Assembly (NCBI GenBank): GCA_019449595.1
Contig: JAGRPL010000004.1
Location: 1,178,001 to 1,242,000, forward strand
Length of the DNA: 64,000 bases
Origin: Rhodoferax sp.
GTDB taxonomy: Bacteria > Pseudomonadota > Gammaproteobacteria > Burkholderiales > Burkholderiaceae_C
Reading direction: 5' to 3'
Shown: positions 16,112 to 23,602 of the stretch, piece by piece
Layout of the letters: each line of letters starts with the position of its first letter
Position numbering within the stretch: the first letter of the stretch is position 1
Position numbers and translations under genes: made by a program
The notes under the pieces: generated by a model
Told to the model about the DNA's origin: nothing
Seen by the model: only the letters and a program-made list of their open reading frames with translations
The model's database searches: none

Positions 16112-16850
16112 GGGTGTCCTCAATATGTCCTGTAAATGCGCCGGTCTGGCGTCCTACGTATAGGGACTGCACGTACAGCGATTGTTGGGAGCGGTAGAAC
16201 CCACGGCATCGAACGCAACAGCTTCCAAAAACACCCGGCCTGAAGGCACCCATCCAGTTGCCCCTTGATAAACTTAGCCATGCTTTCGCGGGGCGTCCAG
16301 CCCTGTGCTTCGACGAGACAGTTGGGGCGTACCGGGGCCACGCGTCCATTTCGACACAGCTATGAGAGAACGGATGGTCGTGACTGGGGCGGCTAAGGCG
16401 GTGCAAAACCGCCGCCGTCCCGAGCGCGTGCCGACCTCGCAAACCGGGTGCAGGGCGCGTCAGCGACCGCACGCCAGTGTCTCGGGGTCCCCGGGAATTA
16501 CCGATGAACGCCTGATGTGATTTTTGGGGCAAGACACGACGATTGGGCTCGCCGAAAGAACCTCTGGGCAAGCCGTCCCTGTAAACACACCCATTTTTGG
16601 AAGAAGGTCTATCGGGACGGCGGCGGTTTTGCACCGGCGCAGCCGGCAGACAAAACAGTCTCCTTGCAGGTCGTCACGACGAAAACCAGACTGACACCCG
16701 AACTCTTTCGGGTGAGGCTATCAGAGGGGAAAAACGCTTGCCCCCTGCCCTCCGATGGCCGTGCAGCCACCCTCGATTCAACGCATCGAAGTCACATGGT
16801 GTGCTGGCTGTCGAGCCTTGGTAGCGCGGTTCTTCAGCGGTAGCTAGACG
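16112..16850. other. Long gene-free stretch with inverted repeats
   Basis: This 740-base stretch holds no believable reading frame. It contains the leader of paralogue B (16112-16165), a 24-bp inverted repeat pair (16400-16423 and 16612-16635), a CGGGG/CCCCG palindrome near 16483 and a hairpin ACCCGAA/TTCGGGT near 16697-16714. In an island of otherwise compact genes this is the most structured non-coding region, and could be an origin, a transfer origin or a structured RNA gene. I have no direct evidence for any one of these. Confidence 0.5.
16400..16635. repeat. 24-bp perfect inverted repeat pair spaced by 188 bases
   Basis: The arm at 16400-16423 and the arm at 16612-16635 are perfectly complementary over 24 bases. 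A further 10 bases on the outer side match at 7 positions, making an imperfect 34-bp pair. The core includes GCAAAACCGCCGCCGTCCC. The ends could mark a small inverted-repeat-bounded unit, but no transposase lies between them. Confidence 0.8.
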
Positions 16851-16928
16851 GTGCACCTCGCCAAATTTTCCTTTGAACATCCACCAAATTTGGCGCCCGT
16901 CAAAACAGCAACCGTGAGAACAGTAGCC

Positions 16929-18161
16929 ATGAAAAAGTCCACTGCGGTCCCCAATCCCGTTCCAAGCCGTACAGGCCGCAAACCCACAGTGGTAGCACAA
17001 GGCGTCGCCAGTGTCCCTGCCACTCGAAGCACTGTGGACCAACCGGCAGTCCACACGGCACCTCGTCGAGGTGCCCCGGTGGTCCAAAAGACATGTTCTT
17101 CAGCACTACCAGCCAATGCCCAGAAATCAGCTCTAGTCGCCCGAGGCATTGCCGCTTCGATGTCCACCAGGATTCTGCAGAACCGCATATGGACGCGCTC
17201 GCTCCTGGTAGCCAATCGCTTCCGGGTCATTCGCACGATTGACGTCGCCGTGTGTTGCTTCGCCGAACGCCCCTACAAAGCCGCTCTCACTGCGGCGCAA
17301 CGCGCCATGCGAGGATTGGTCAAAGCCAAGCTACTGAGAAGGTACCGGACCGACCGCTTTCAGACGGTCTATGGGCTGACACAAGGTGGCGTGGACTGGC
17401 TTGCAGAGGCCGGTTTTGAAGCGTCCTCGTCGGTGCGAAGGGTCAGCGATATGACCAATCCCGAGCACCGTTTATGGGCCCAGTTCTGGACTCTCGCGTG
17501 CGAAGCACGGGGGCTCAAGGCGAGAACAGAACAGGAGCTTCTGCAGCACCTCAACCGAGACACCCAGCCCGGGGAAGCCCTGATTCAAGGCCTCTTATCG
17601 GCACAAATTCAGCAGGGAAGTAAAAATCGGTCGATGCTGTTGCGCCCCGACGCAATTGCCATGGAGACAGACGGCACCACCTGGCTCGAAGTCGACCGCA
17701 GCAAACGCGGCACCGACCGTGAGGCATCCCTGCGGGCACTGGCAAGTTCAGTGGGAAGGCCGCTCAAGGACGGCCGCTGTTTGCGCAGGGTTGTCATCTT
17801 TTGCAAAACGGAACGCATCCGCTTGAGGGCACATGCTGTCCTGGAAGGACTTGCCAGAGGCAACAACTCAGAAATCCTGGTCTTGGGCCGACGCCACTAC
17901 AGGGAGCGAACCCCGGGCACTTTTGAAGTCTGGGGCGCACAGGAATCGAAATTGGCCGACGGCCGCACCGAACTCGTCGATAGCTTATGGGGTCACGTCA
18001 TCATCCAATTGCTACCCATCTGGCTACCAAAGGTCAGGGTGGATGCCATGAATTCCCATTCCTTGGCGGGTTGGTTTGATGAGAACTATCTGCCCTATGC
18101 GCGACCCGCGACCGACCAACCTTGGCCCAAGGTGACGTCGCCATTGATGCAACCCTTCTGA
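16929..18161 (+). CDS. Replication-relaxation family-like protein
   Basis: The 410-residue protein resembles the replication-relaxation family (Pfam Replic_Relax) of mobile elements. The first 85 or so residues are Pro/Ala/Thr-rich and look disordered. A winged-helix region follows (RAMRGLVKAKLLRRYRTDRFQTVYGLTQGGVDWLAEAG). The C-terminal half contains RPDAIAMETDGTTWLEVDRSKRG, the pattern RPD...ExDR seen in these proteins and reminiscent of a PD-(D/E)XK fold. The start is uncertain: an in-frame GTG at 16851 would add 26 residues, and neither start has a clear ribosome site. It lies beside the structured non-coding stretch, so it may act on that DNA. Confidence 0.6.
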   Translation: MKKSTAVPNPVPSRTGRKPTVVAQGVASVPATRSTVDQPAVHTAPRRGAPVVQKTCSSALPANAQKSALVARGIAASMSTRILQNRIWTRSLLVANRFRVIRTIDVAVCCFAERPYKAALTAAQRAMRGLVKAKLLRRYRTDRFQTVYGLTQGGVDWLAEAGFEASSSVRRVSDMTNPEHRLWAQFWTLACEARGLKARTEQELLQHLNRDTQPGEALIQGLLSAQIQQGSKNRSMLLRPDAIAMETDGTTWLEVDRSKRGTDREASLRALASSVGRPLKDGRCLRRVVIFCKTERIRLRAHAVLEGLARGNNSEILVLGRRHYRERTPGTFEVWGAQESKLADGRTELVDSLWGHVIIQLLPIWLPKVRVDAMNSHSLAGWFDENYLPYARPATDQPWPKVTSPLMQPF

Positions 18162-18379
18162 CGACCTCGCCAGCGAGTCGCTCCAGGTTACTTTGTTTAG
18201 AGCATTGGCGGACATTTTGGGGTCGTGGCAGAATCGAGCCGTGGCAGATTCTGCCTGGGCTCCCTGCCTAAGTTTTGAGCGGCTTCAATCGGGACATATT
18301 CGACAGATTACCCCGTCATCCATGGCTCTCCATGCGGCGGACGCTAAACGCTCAACGTCCGTCGTCGACTGGAGTTCCC

Positions 18380-19048
18380 ATGTCTATTTTTTCCAGCTGG
18401 TCCCACCACACACGTGCCTCCCTCAAATCGGCAGATATACGTATTCCTTTGGGACAGGTCCATCAAATCCTCGCGGCGGGTCTTGGCCACGCGTCCTTTG
18501 CATCGTTCAGCTTGCACGATGTCGACGCCTTGGAAGCCGCGAAATACGCCGTACTGGATACTGACCGTATGCAGCAGCGGGCTGGCGATTTTGAACTGCA
18601 ACTGTCATTTGCCCACTGTACTGATGTAATCCAGGGTATCCGTAAACTCAAAAAGAATGATGGGCCAAAGGTTGCGCCGTACCCTATTGCATTGAACACC
18701 TTCGGCAATCTCATTTCACCCTTGGTTCTGGACAGTGCGCACCCCATCAAGGACGAAATCGCCAGGAAGCTCAACGGTCAGCCAAATGACTCCATGGTCT
18801 TCTCGTTCAACCCTGATATGTCGATTGATGCATCTCTCGTTGAGTGGAAATGGACGGTGACTGGATTGGTCTATGCTGTCTCCAGCGCCGACTACCAGGT
18901 CCCGTTCACTGCAGAAGTCGTTTTCCCCAAACTCGGCAAACAGCTGCTAGGCCCAGGCCGGATTGCCGAGTTCGCACAAAGTGGAAGCCCGGAACTGATG
19001 GAACCTGACTTCGCCACCGAATTTGACCCCCAAGGAATGAACGACTGA
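18380..19048 (+). CDS. Hypothetical island protein
   Basis: This 222-residue protein is not recognised. The ATG at 18380 is preceded by GGAG six bases upstream, while the longer frame from 18275 has no ribosome site. Visible features are a hydrophobic early segment (IPLGQVHQILAAGLGHASFASFSLHDVDALEAAKYAV) and the phrase EWKWTVTGLVYAVSSADYQVPFTAEVVFP near residue 155. There is no signal peptide or cysteine cluster. It lies between the replication-relaxation-like gene and a small zinc-finger-like gene, all on the plus strand and possibly co-transcribed. Confidence 0.6.
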   Translation: MSIFSSWSHHTRASLKSADIRIPLGQVHQILAAGLGHASFASFSLHDVDALEAAKYAVLDTDRMQQRAGDFELQLSFAHCTDVIQGIRKLKKNDGPKVAPYPIALNTFGNLISPLVLDSAHPIKDEIARKLNGQPNDSMVFSFNPDMSIDASLVEWKWTVTGLVYAVSSADYQVPFTAEVVFPKLGKQLLGPGRIAEFAQSGSPELMEPDFATEFDPQGMND

Positions 19049-19069
19049 CTCGATAGCCAAGAGCACCGA

Positions 19070-19426
19070 ATGGGGCACCGAAGCGCAAGTTGCTCCAGCA
19101 AGAGGACCGGCAAGCCACTCATGGCCTATGCGTCTGAAACTGAAGCATTGCAACAAGCACACTACACCCTGGTCAAGTACCAAAATGACCTGACTCCCTA
19201 CCAATGCCGTGAATGCAATCAATGGCATCTGGCACCGAAGAAGAAACGAATCAATTTCGAGCCATGTGCCTACTGTCTGGGACGGCAAGGCAATTACAAG
19301 CTGACCTATCCCGACGAACACATTGCGGAAGTGCGCGCGGAGCGACTGAGCATGACGACGCTATCGCGTTTGCGCCCATATGAATGTCCACATGGAGAGG
19401 GTTGGCACCTTACGAGTAGCTTTTAA
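19070..19426 (+). CDS. Small protein with two zinc-ribbon-like repeats
   Basis: The 118-residue protein is made of two related units. Each has a basic start, a helix, and a Cys-His tail: PYQCRECNQWHL at about residues 43-54 and PYECPHGEGWHLTS at the C-terminus. A CAYC pair lies between them. Short proteins with a Y.C..C..WHL tail are common in phages and integrative elements, where they are thought to be DNA-binding zinc ribbons. In the second unit one Cys is replaced by His. The gene starts 21 bases after the previous stop, so both are likely in one transcript. Confidence 0.6.
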   Translation: MGHRSASCSSKRTGKPLMAYASETEALQQAHYTLVKYQNDLTPYQCRECNQWHLAPKKKRINFEPCAYCLGRQGNYKLTYPDEHIAEVRAERLSMTTLSRLRPYECPHGEGWHLTSSF

Positions 19427-19595
19427 GCGTCCACCCAAGGAGGCCGGCCCATCCCTTCGGACCCGCCAGTCACATCCGAACGTGATTGGTGGGTTGTGCG
19501 CTCGCCCTACCCCTTAAATATTCATTCTTTGGCCACCCGCAACAAATTCAGATTTCTTCAAAATATTTTCAAAAGGAATAAAACTGGTCTCTGTA

Positions 19596-19616
19596 CTGAG
19601 AGTCACCAACTCTCAG
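19596..19616. promoter_or_regulatory. Inverted repeat over the ribosome site of the AlpA-like gene
   Basis: CTGAGAGT and ACTCTCAG face each other across 5 bases. The right arm merges with the AGGA ribosome site of the gene starting at 19627. The 9-mer TGAGAGTCA is shared with the large palindrome at 11358-11405. This may be an operator for the AlpA-like protein or a hairpin that hides its ribosome site. Confidence 0.5.
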
Positions 19617-19626
19617 GAAACCATCT

Positions 19627-19848
19627 GTGTCAGAAATCCGCCTAATTACCAAGGAACAAGTCGTTCAACAGCTGAAAATCAGCGAGCGCAAGCTCGAAAA
19701 AATGGTGCGTGCCCGCGCCTTCCCACCGCCCCTGCGCATCGGCAAACAAGCCCAGTGGGTGGATACCGTGGTCCACAAGTGGCTGGCCAAGACTGTCGAG
19801 GCCCAAATCAATTGGGAGGCACCCAAGCGCTGCAGCAAACATTCCTGA
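19627..19848 (+). CDS. AlpA-like transcriptional regulator/excisionase
   Basis: The 73-residue protein starts with GTG at 19627; AGGA lies about 10 bases upstream. It has the AlpA-type layout: LITKEQVVQQLKISERKLEKMV as the HTH, then PPPLRIGKQAQWVDTVVHKWL as the wing and end. AlpA proteins activate or act with tyrosine integrases in excision. The integrase gene lies just beyond, in the opposite direction, with terminators between them. The upstream 200 bases hold only AT-rich promoter-like DNA and the inverted repeat. Confidence 0.8.
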   Translation: MSEIRLITKEQVVQQLKISERKLEKMVRARAFPPPLRIGKQAQWVDTVVHKWLAKTVEAQINWEAPKRCSKHS

Positions 19849-19871
19849 ACCAAGAACTCACCAATCGAAAG

Positions 19872-19893
19872 AGCCGGCGTTGCCGGCTTTTTC
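19872..19893 (+). terminator. Intrinsic terminator of the AlpA-like gene
   Basis: AGCCGGC, GTT, GCCGGCT and then a T run form a perfect 7-bp stem with a T tail, 23 bases past the stop of the AlpA-like gene. Confidence 0.85.
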
Positions 19894-19910
19894 ACGTTTG
19901 GGGGGTATAA

Positions 19911-19930
19911 AAATGGCTCCCGAAGGAGCC
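19911..19930 (-). terminator. Intrinsic terminator of the integrase gene
   Basis: On the minus strand GGCTCC, TTCG, GGAGCC and ATTTTTAT follow each other. The UUCG loop makes a stable hairpin. It lies about 35 bases past the stop of the integrase gene. Confidence 0.8.
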
Positions 19931-19964
19931 CGAGCGCATCCTGCCTCCTGGCAGGCGGAAGTTG

Positions 19965-21395
19965 CTATGCCGCTTTCCTGTTTCGGAAATCCCAGGCAAT
20001 CACATTGTGTCCACGTGCCTCCTCAGAAGCCTCGGCTGTCTCGAGTGGCGCGGCCTCTTCAGGTTTCGCGGAAACGGCCGCCTGGAGTGCCGTCAAAGGT
20101 GTCAGAGGCGTACGCACGGGCAGCTCAGTGGTACCAACAGCCAGTGCCTGCACTTTTTCCTTGTTAAGGCGCGCAGCACGCCGGGCATTTAAATGGGCCT
20201 CTGGGTCTTTCGGGAACTCTGCCGGCATGACCGTCACGCCGGCGTTGTCACTGGCTTTGTCCAGGGCATCTTCAAGGTCCTTACCCACCAGGTCGACATA
20301 GAACTGCGCGGTGGCTATGCCATCGTGCCCCAGCACTTGCTTCAATTGATGGGCACTAAGACCCCGACGAACCCAATCAGTCGCCCCCAGGTGCCTCAGG
20401 TCTCTGAATTGCAATTTGGGCAGATTGCATTTTTCGCGCAGGCGGTCCCAGGCACTATTGATAGCCGACTTGCTCATCGGAAAAATCTTCCCTCCGGCCG
20501 CCTGGGGTAGCCCAGCGAGAATCTTCTGAACCTCGCGGCTCAGCACATATGGACGTTGTCCAGTCTTGGTCGGCAACATGGCATTGCGGTTTTCCACCGA
20601 GGTGTTTTCCCAGGTCATATTGCACAGCGTGTCCAGGCGCAAGGTGGACTCCTTGGCGGTCAGCACCAGGGGCATGAAGTATGGGTTGTCGCAATTGAAC
20701 AGCTCCCGATAGAACGTACTCTTTTGCTCTTCCGTAAGGTGTACAAATCGGCGCTTGGATTTCCAAAGTTTGATACCCAAACAGGGGTTGGCAAAGCCCT
20801 TCCAGTTCATCTTGTCCACGTTGTTGAAGAAGGCCTTGAGCAGTGCAATCTCCTTTTGGATGCTGCTGTCGGACAGACCGTCATTGCGCATTTGCGTATC
20901 AAAGCCCTTGATATCCGCTGGCGAAATCTGGCTGCAGCGCATGTTGGCCAGCTTGTGCATGTACGCATAGGTACCCGCCCGCGCAGCGCGGCGCTTATCC
21001 ACATAGGCTTTGAACTCGGGTGAAAGTACTTTGGGTTCTGCAGGCTCCACTTTGACACCGCCCTCTGGCGTTTTGACAGTCACCAGAGGTGGCATTCCTG
21101 CCCCCTCCAGGTAGTGGTTGATGCGGGTCAGTTCCTGGTCTACCCCTTCCTTGGCCACACTGAAGTGGCAGGCGTAGTGGTTCAGTGCCTGCGCCAGGGT
21201 AGTGCGTGTGGGGCCATCCAACACTGGGTCGTGCTCTGAATTGGCGTTGGCCAACTTGTCGATACCCCACTGCACCGCATCTGCATAGGACACAAAGTCC
21301 CGAAATGGTCTTGTGCCATTCGCCAGGGTCACTTGCATGCGCCACATGTCGCGGTACTTGAATGGTTTGGCGGAAGTGCATCCCTTCTTAGGCAT
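19965..21395 (-). CDS. int: Tyrosine recombinase/integrase
   Basis: The 476-residue protein is a phage-type integrase. The catalytic core shows Arg in ESTLRLDTLCNMTW, then FRDLRHLGATDW (box II Arg; the first His is replaced by Arg, as in many integrases), LKQVLGHDG, and Tyr in TAQFYVDL. An N-terminal arm-binding and SAM-like region occupies the first 230 residues or so. A C-terminal tail of about 90 residues after the Tyr is Ala/Glu-rich and not part of the core. It lies next to tRNA-Lys(CTT) and reads away from it. It should catalyse integration and excision of the island at that tRNA. Confidence 0.9.
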   Translation of the reverse strand: MPKKGCTSAKPFKYRDMWRMQVTLANGTRPFRDFVSYADAVQWGIDKLANANSEHDPVLDGPTRTTLAQALNHYACHFSVAKEGVDQELTRINHYLEGAGMPPLVTVKTPEGGVKVEPAEPKVLSPEFKAYVDKRRAARAGTYAYMHKLANMRCSQISPADIKGFDTQMRNDGLSDSSIQKEIALLKAFFNNVDKMNWKGFANPCLGIKLWKSKRRFVHLTEEQKSTFYRELFNCDNPYFMPLVLTAKESTLRLDTLCNMTWENTSVENRNAMLPTKTGQRPYVLSREVQKILAGLPQAAGGKIFPMSKSAINSAWDRLREKCNLPKLQFRDLRHLGATDWVRRGLSAHQLKQVLGHDGIATAQFYVDLVGKDLEDALDKASDNAGVTVMPAEFPKDPEAHLNARRAARLNKEKVQALAVGTTELPVRTPLTPLTALQAAVSAKPEEAAPLETAEASEEARGHNVIAWDFRNRKAA

Positions 21396-21684
21396 GGTTC
21401 ACCTCCTGCATGAAGCCGCCGTGCAGGGTATGCGCAGTCGTCCTGCGATGGTCCTGCAGAAGATGTGTGCTGAGGCACACGCGGTATAAAAAAGTGAAAG
21501 TTTTCATTCGTCATCAATCAAAGTTACTGATGACGGGTCTAGTGGATGGGGTTTAGCCTTTTTGGCGAACCACACCGCATACGACCGTAGCGAAATGAAC
21601 GCCGACGTATCCCCTCCAGGGACCATCTGCTATCACATCTGCTATCAAATGGGACCCATTGGGTCCAGGCTAATGTACCAAAAA
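21396..21684. promoter_or_regulatory. Integrase promoter/attachment-proximal region
   Basis: This stretch between the integrase start and the tRNA terminator has no gene. It contains a tandem repeat of a 12-mer (21624-21647) followed by GGGACCCATTGGGTCC-like palindromic sequence at about 21651-21667. Arm-type or excisionase sites of an att region usually lie here. The integrase promoter must also be here, but I cannot place it. Confidence 0.5.
21624..21647. repeat. Two tandem copies of CATCTGCTATCA
   Basis: The 12-mer occurs twice head to tail without any spacer. It lies about 95 bases from the end of the tRNA gene, a position that suits integrase arm or AlpA binding sites. Confidence 0.7.
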
Positions 21685-21710
21685 CAAAGGCCTCCGAGTG
21701 GAGGCCTTTG
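21685..21710 (-). terminator. Intrinsic terminator downstream of tRNA-Lys(CTT)
   Basis: Two perfect 11-base arms with core AAAGGCCTCC and a 4-base loop are followed on the minus strand by TTTT. It lies 27 bases past the tRNA end, so it terminates the tRNA transcript coming from the right. If the island crossover is within the tRNA, the terminator was brought by the island. Confidence 0.8.
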
Positions 21711-21736
21711 AAATCAAGCACTTACGCGCTCTTTTT

Positions 21737-21812
21737 TGGTGGGATCTGAGAGATTCGAACTCTCGACCTACGGATTAAGAGTCCGCTGCTCTACCAGCTG
21801 AGCTAAGATCCC
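21737..21812 (-). tRNA. tRNA-Lys (anticodon CTT)
   Basis: The minus strand folds into a cloverleaf of 76 bases: acceptor stem GGGATCT/AGATCCC, discriminator A, encoded CCA. The anticodon loop is CTCTTAA with anticodon CTT, and the T arm contains GTTCGAATC. The gene is complete, as expected when the island's att core restores the 3' end. Confidence 0.95.
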
Positions 21813-21869
21813 GATCTTTTGCGTGGAACACCCTTTGCCATCATACAACGCGAAGTGCCCACAAAATAC

Positions 21870-21945
21870 TGGTGGGACGTGCGGGGGTCGAACCCACGAC
21901 AAACGGATTAAAAGTCCGCTGCTCTACCAACTGAGCTAACGTCCC
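21870..21945 (-). tRNA. tRNA-Lys (anticodon TTT)
   Basis: The acceptor stem is GGGACGT/ACGTCCC with discriminator A and encoded CCA. The anticodon loop is CTTTTAA with anticodon TTT. The T arm has GTTCGACCC. It lies 57 bases upstream of the other tRNA-Lys on the same strand, so both may be processed from one transcript. Confidence 0.95.
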
Positions 21946-21991
21946 GACAGGTTGAAATAAAGTTATTTATTGCTTCCTGCGAAGCTTTCAA

Positions 21992-22816
21992 TTATAGCGT
22001 TTTTTGATCCGCCCTCAGCTTTCGCTGAGAAATTTTATCGAGCACCCAGCCTGCTGCACACAAACCAAACGTCGCCGTCACGGACACAATCGAGCCATAG
22101 CCATGGCAGTTCAGTGAGTTGTCGGCCTGCGTAGCACAGGATGCGTCGGCGGCCATTACCGCCTCACGACTGAACACACACACAACACCCATCTTCTTTC
22201 CATCTCGGGGAGCATTGTGCATTTTTCGCAACCGGTAACGCAGTTGCGCCAACAGGGGGTCGTGTGTAGTTTCGCTCAGGTCGGCAATGTCGACCTTGTG
22301 TGCGTGGCGCTTACCTCCCGCCGCACCAACTGCAATGAATAGAGCCTTGGTACGCCGTGCCCAGTCAGCCATGGCTGCCTTGGCAAGAACCTGGTCGCAG
22401 GCATCGATCGTGGCATCCACATCTGCTGGAAGGACAGATGGCCAATTGTCGGGTTCTACAAAGACATCCACACAGGTTACTGTGCATAAAGGGTTGATGA
22501 GTGCAATGCGTTCCCGCATGGCCTCCACCTTGGACATGCCCACGGTAGGTGTTAGGGCATGCACTTGCCGGTTGATGTTGGACTCTGCCACGTGATCCAT
22601 GTCGATCAGGGTCAAGCGCCCGACACCGCTACGTGCCAGAGCCTCAGCTGCCCAAGAGCCTACGCCTCCCACTCCCACGATGGCTACATGTGCGCCGCGC
22701 ACCGCTTTGGCAGGCTCAACACCGTACAACCGATCCAGTCCTGAGAAGCGGCGATCAAGATCGGCCGCACCGACGACCTGTGCCGACACGTCTTGACGGG
22801 AAGTCAACTCGCCCAA
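21992..22816 (-). CDS. tcdA: tRNA threonylcarbamoyladenosine dehydratase
   Basis: The 274-residue protein is a ThiF/MoeB/E1-like enzyme that cyclises t6A37 of tRNAs in an ATP-dependent reaction. The nucleotide-binding loop GVGGVGS is at residues 48-54, followed by IDMD and NINRQ, which hold the conserved Asp and Arg. The long C-terminal region with KKMGVVCVFSREAV and SVTATFGLCAAGWVLDKI fits TcdA/CsdL rather than the sulfur-carrier-activating MoeB and ThiF. It starts 6 bases past cpoB, so it ends the tolB-pal-cpoB run. Its place next to two tRNA genes is probably coincidence. Confidence 0.9.
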   Translation of the reverse strand: MGELTSRQDVSAQVVGAADLDRRFSGLDRLYGVEPAKAVRGAHVAIVGVGGVGSWAAEALARSGVGRLTLIDMDHVAESNINRQVHALTPTVGMSKVEAMRERIALINPLCTVTCVDVFVEPDNWPSVLPADVDATIDACDQVLAKAAMADWARRTKALFIAVGAAGGKRHAHKVDIADLSETTHDPLLAQLRYRLRKMHNAPRDGKKMGVVCVFSREAVMAADASCATQADNSLNCHGYGSIVSVTATFGLCAAGWVLDKISQRKLRADQKTL

Positions 22817-22822
22817 AAGCGC

Positions 22823-23602
22823 TTACCTTAAACGCGCCAGGCGATCTTTGGCTGCGATGGCGGCCTCCGATGCGGGGTACTTGGCAAGCAACTCCTCCAG
22901 CGTTTTGCGAGCGGCCTTGGTATCTTTCATCTCCAGCTGGCAGTTGGCTATAGCGAGCACAGCCTCTGGCACCCGCATGTGGTCGGATGCCTGGGTTACC
23001 AGGCTCCGAAAACTGGCCAACGCCGCCTTGTAGTCTTTGGTTGCGTACTGGGCATTGCCCAGCCAGAAGAGCGCCGATGGGCGGTACCCCGTGCTCGGGT
23101 ACCGAGTCAGGAAATCGACCAGGGCAACTTGCGCATTAGCGAATTCGCCCTTGCGAAAGATTGCGAGCGCGGCATCGTAATCACGTTTCTCGGCGACTTC
23201 TGCGCTGAATTCCCGGCCATCCAGCATCACGGTTGCGGGTTCAAATTTGCGCAACCGCTCATCCAGCGACTGCACGGTGTCTTTCTGACGCCGCTGCAGC
23301 TCCGTCAGGTCACGCGCCATCTGTTCGTTCTGGCCACGCAACTGGGCCAACTCCGCGCGAACAGTCTCCAGCTGGTTCTGCAAATCAACAAGGCTGCGCC
23401 GAAGTTGCGCGCCGTCTTCCGCAGAACGCCGCATTTCTTCCGTCGAGTCCTGCATTTTTTGGCGCAGGTCCAGAATGGCTTTGCGAGCTTCTTCGTCATC
23501 AAAAAGACCCGCGGATGCCGTTCCAAAACTGCAGCCGAGCCACAAGGCTACGATTGCGAAGCGGGTCCACCGCGCTGTGACAGAGTGCAGAGATGTATTC
23601 AT
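22823..23602 (-). CDS. cpoB: Cell division coordinator CpoB (YbgF)
   Basis: The 259-residue periplasmic protein has a signal peptide (ending near GTASAG), a coiled coil at about residues 45-110 for trimerisation, and C-terminal TPR repeats (DYDAALAIFRKGEFANAQ, GYRPSALFWLGNAQYATKDY). It works with the Tol-Pal system and PBP1b to couple outer-membrane constriction and septal peptidoglycan synthesis. Its start overlaps the pal stop by 4 bases. Confidence 0.9.
   Translation of the reverse strand: MNTSLHSVTARWTRFAIVALWLGCSFGTASAGLFDDEEARKAILDLRQKMQDSTEEMRRSAEDGAQLRRSLVDLQNQLETVRAELAQLRGQNEQMARDLTELQRRQKDTVQSLDERLRKFEPATVMLDGREFSAEVAEKRDYDAALAIFRKGEFANAQVALVDFLTRYPSTGYRPSALFWLGNAQYATKDYKAALASFRSLVTQASDHMRVPEAVLAIANCQLEMKDTKAARKTLEELLAKYPASEAAIAAKDRLARLR

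Larger units (their letters stand above)
1..21740. mobile_element. Genomic island integrated at tRNA-Lys(CTT), left end outside the window
   Basis: The stretch left of the tRNA-Lys(CTT) gene carries a tyrosine integrase (19965-21395), an AlpA-like regulator, a RepA-like ATPase with its own HTH protein, a replication-relaxation-like protein, several unrecognised genes and a defence operon. To the right of the tRNA the genes are ordinary core genes (tcdA, cpoB, pal, tolB). A tRNA gene flanked by an integrase is the classic right boundary of an integrative element. I did not notice a second copy of the tRNA 3' end inside the window, so the left att site should lie before base 1. The boundary at 21740 is an inference from the tRNA end. 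Confidence 0.75.

Noticed and set aside
15948-16634. 228-residue minus-strand frame over the inverted-repeat region
   Set aside because: It overlaps paralogue B in another frame, is rich in Arg/Gly/Pro without domains, and looks like a high-GC chance frame.
16674-17236. Minus-strand frames opposite the replication-relaxation-like gene
   Set aside because: Cys- and Trp-rich composition typical of antisense frames; no start context.
1-21740. CRISPR array or insertion sequence in the island
   Set aside because: I saw no regularly spaced repeats and no transposase gene in this region.
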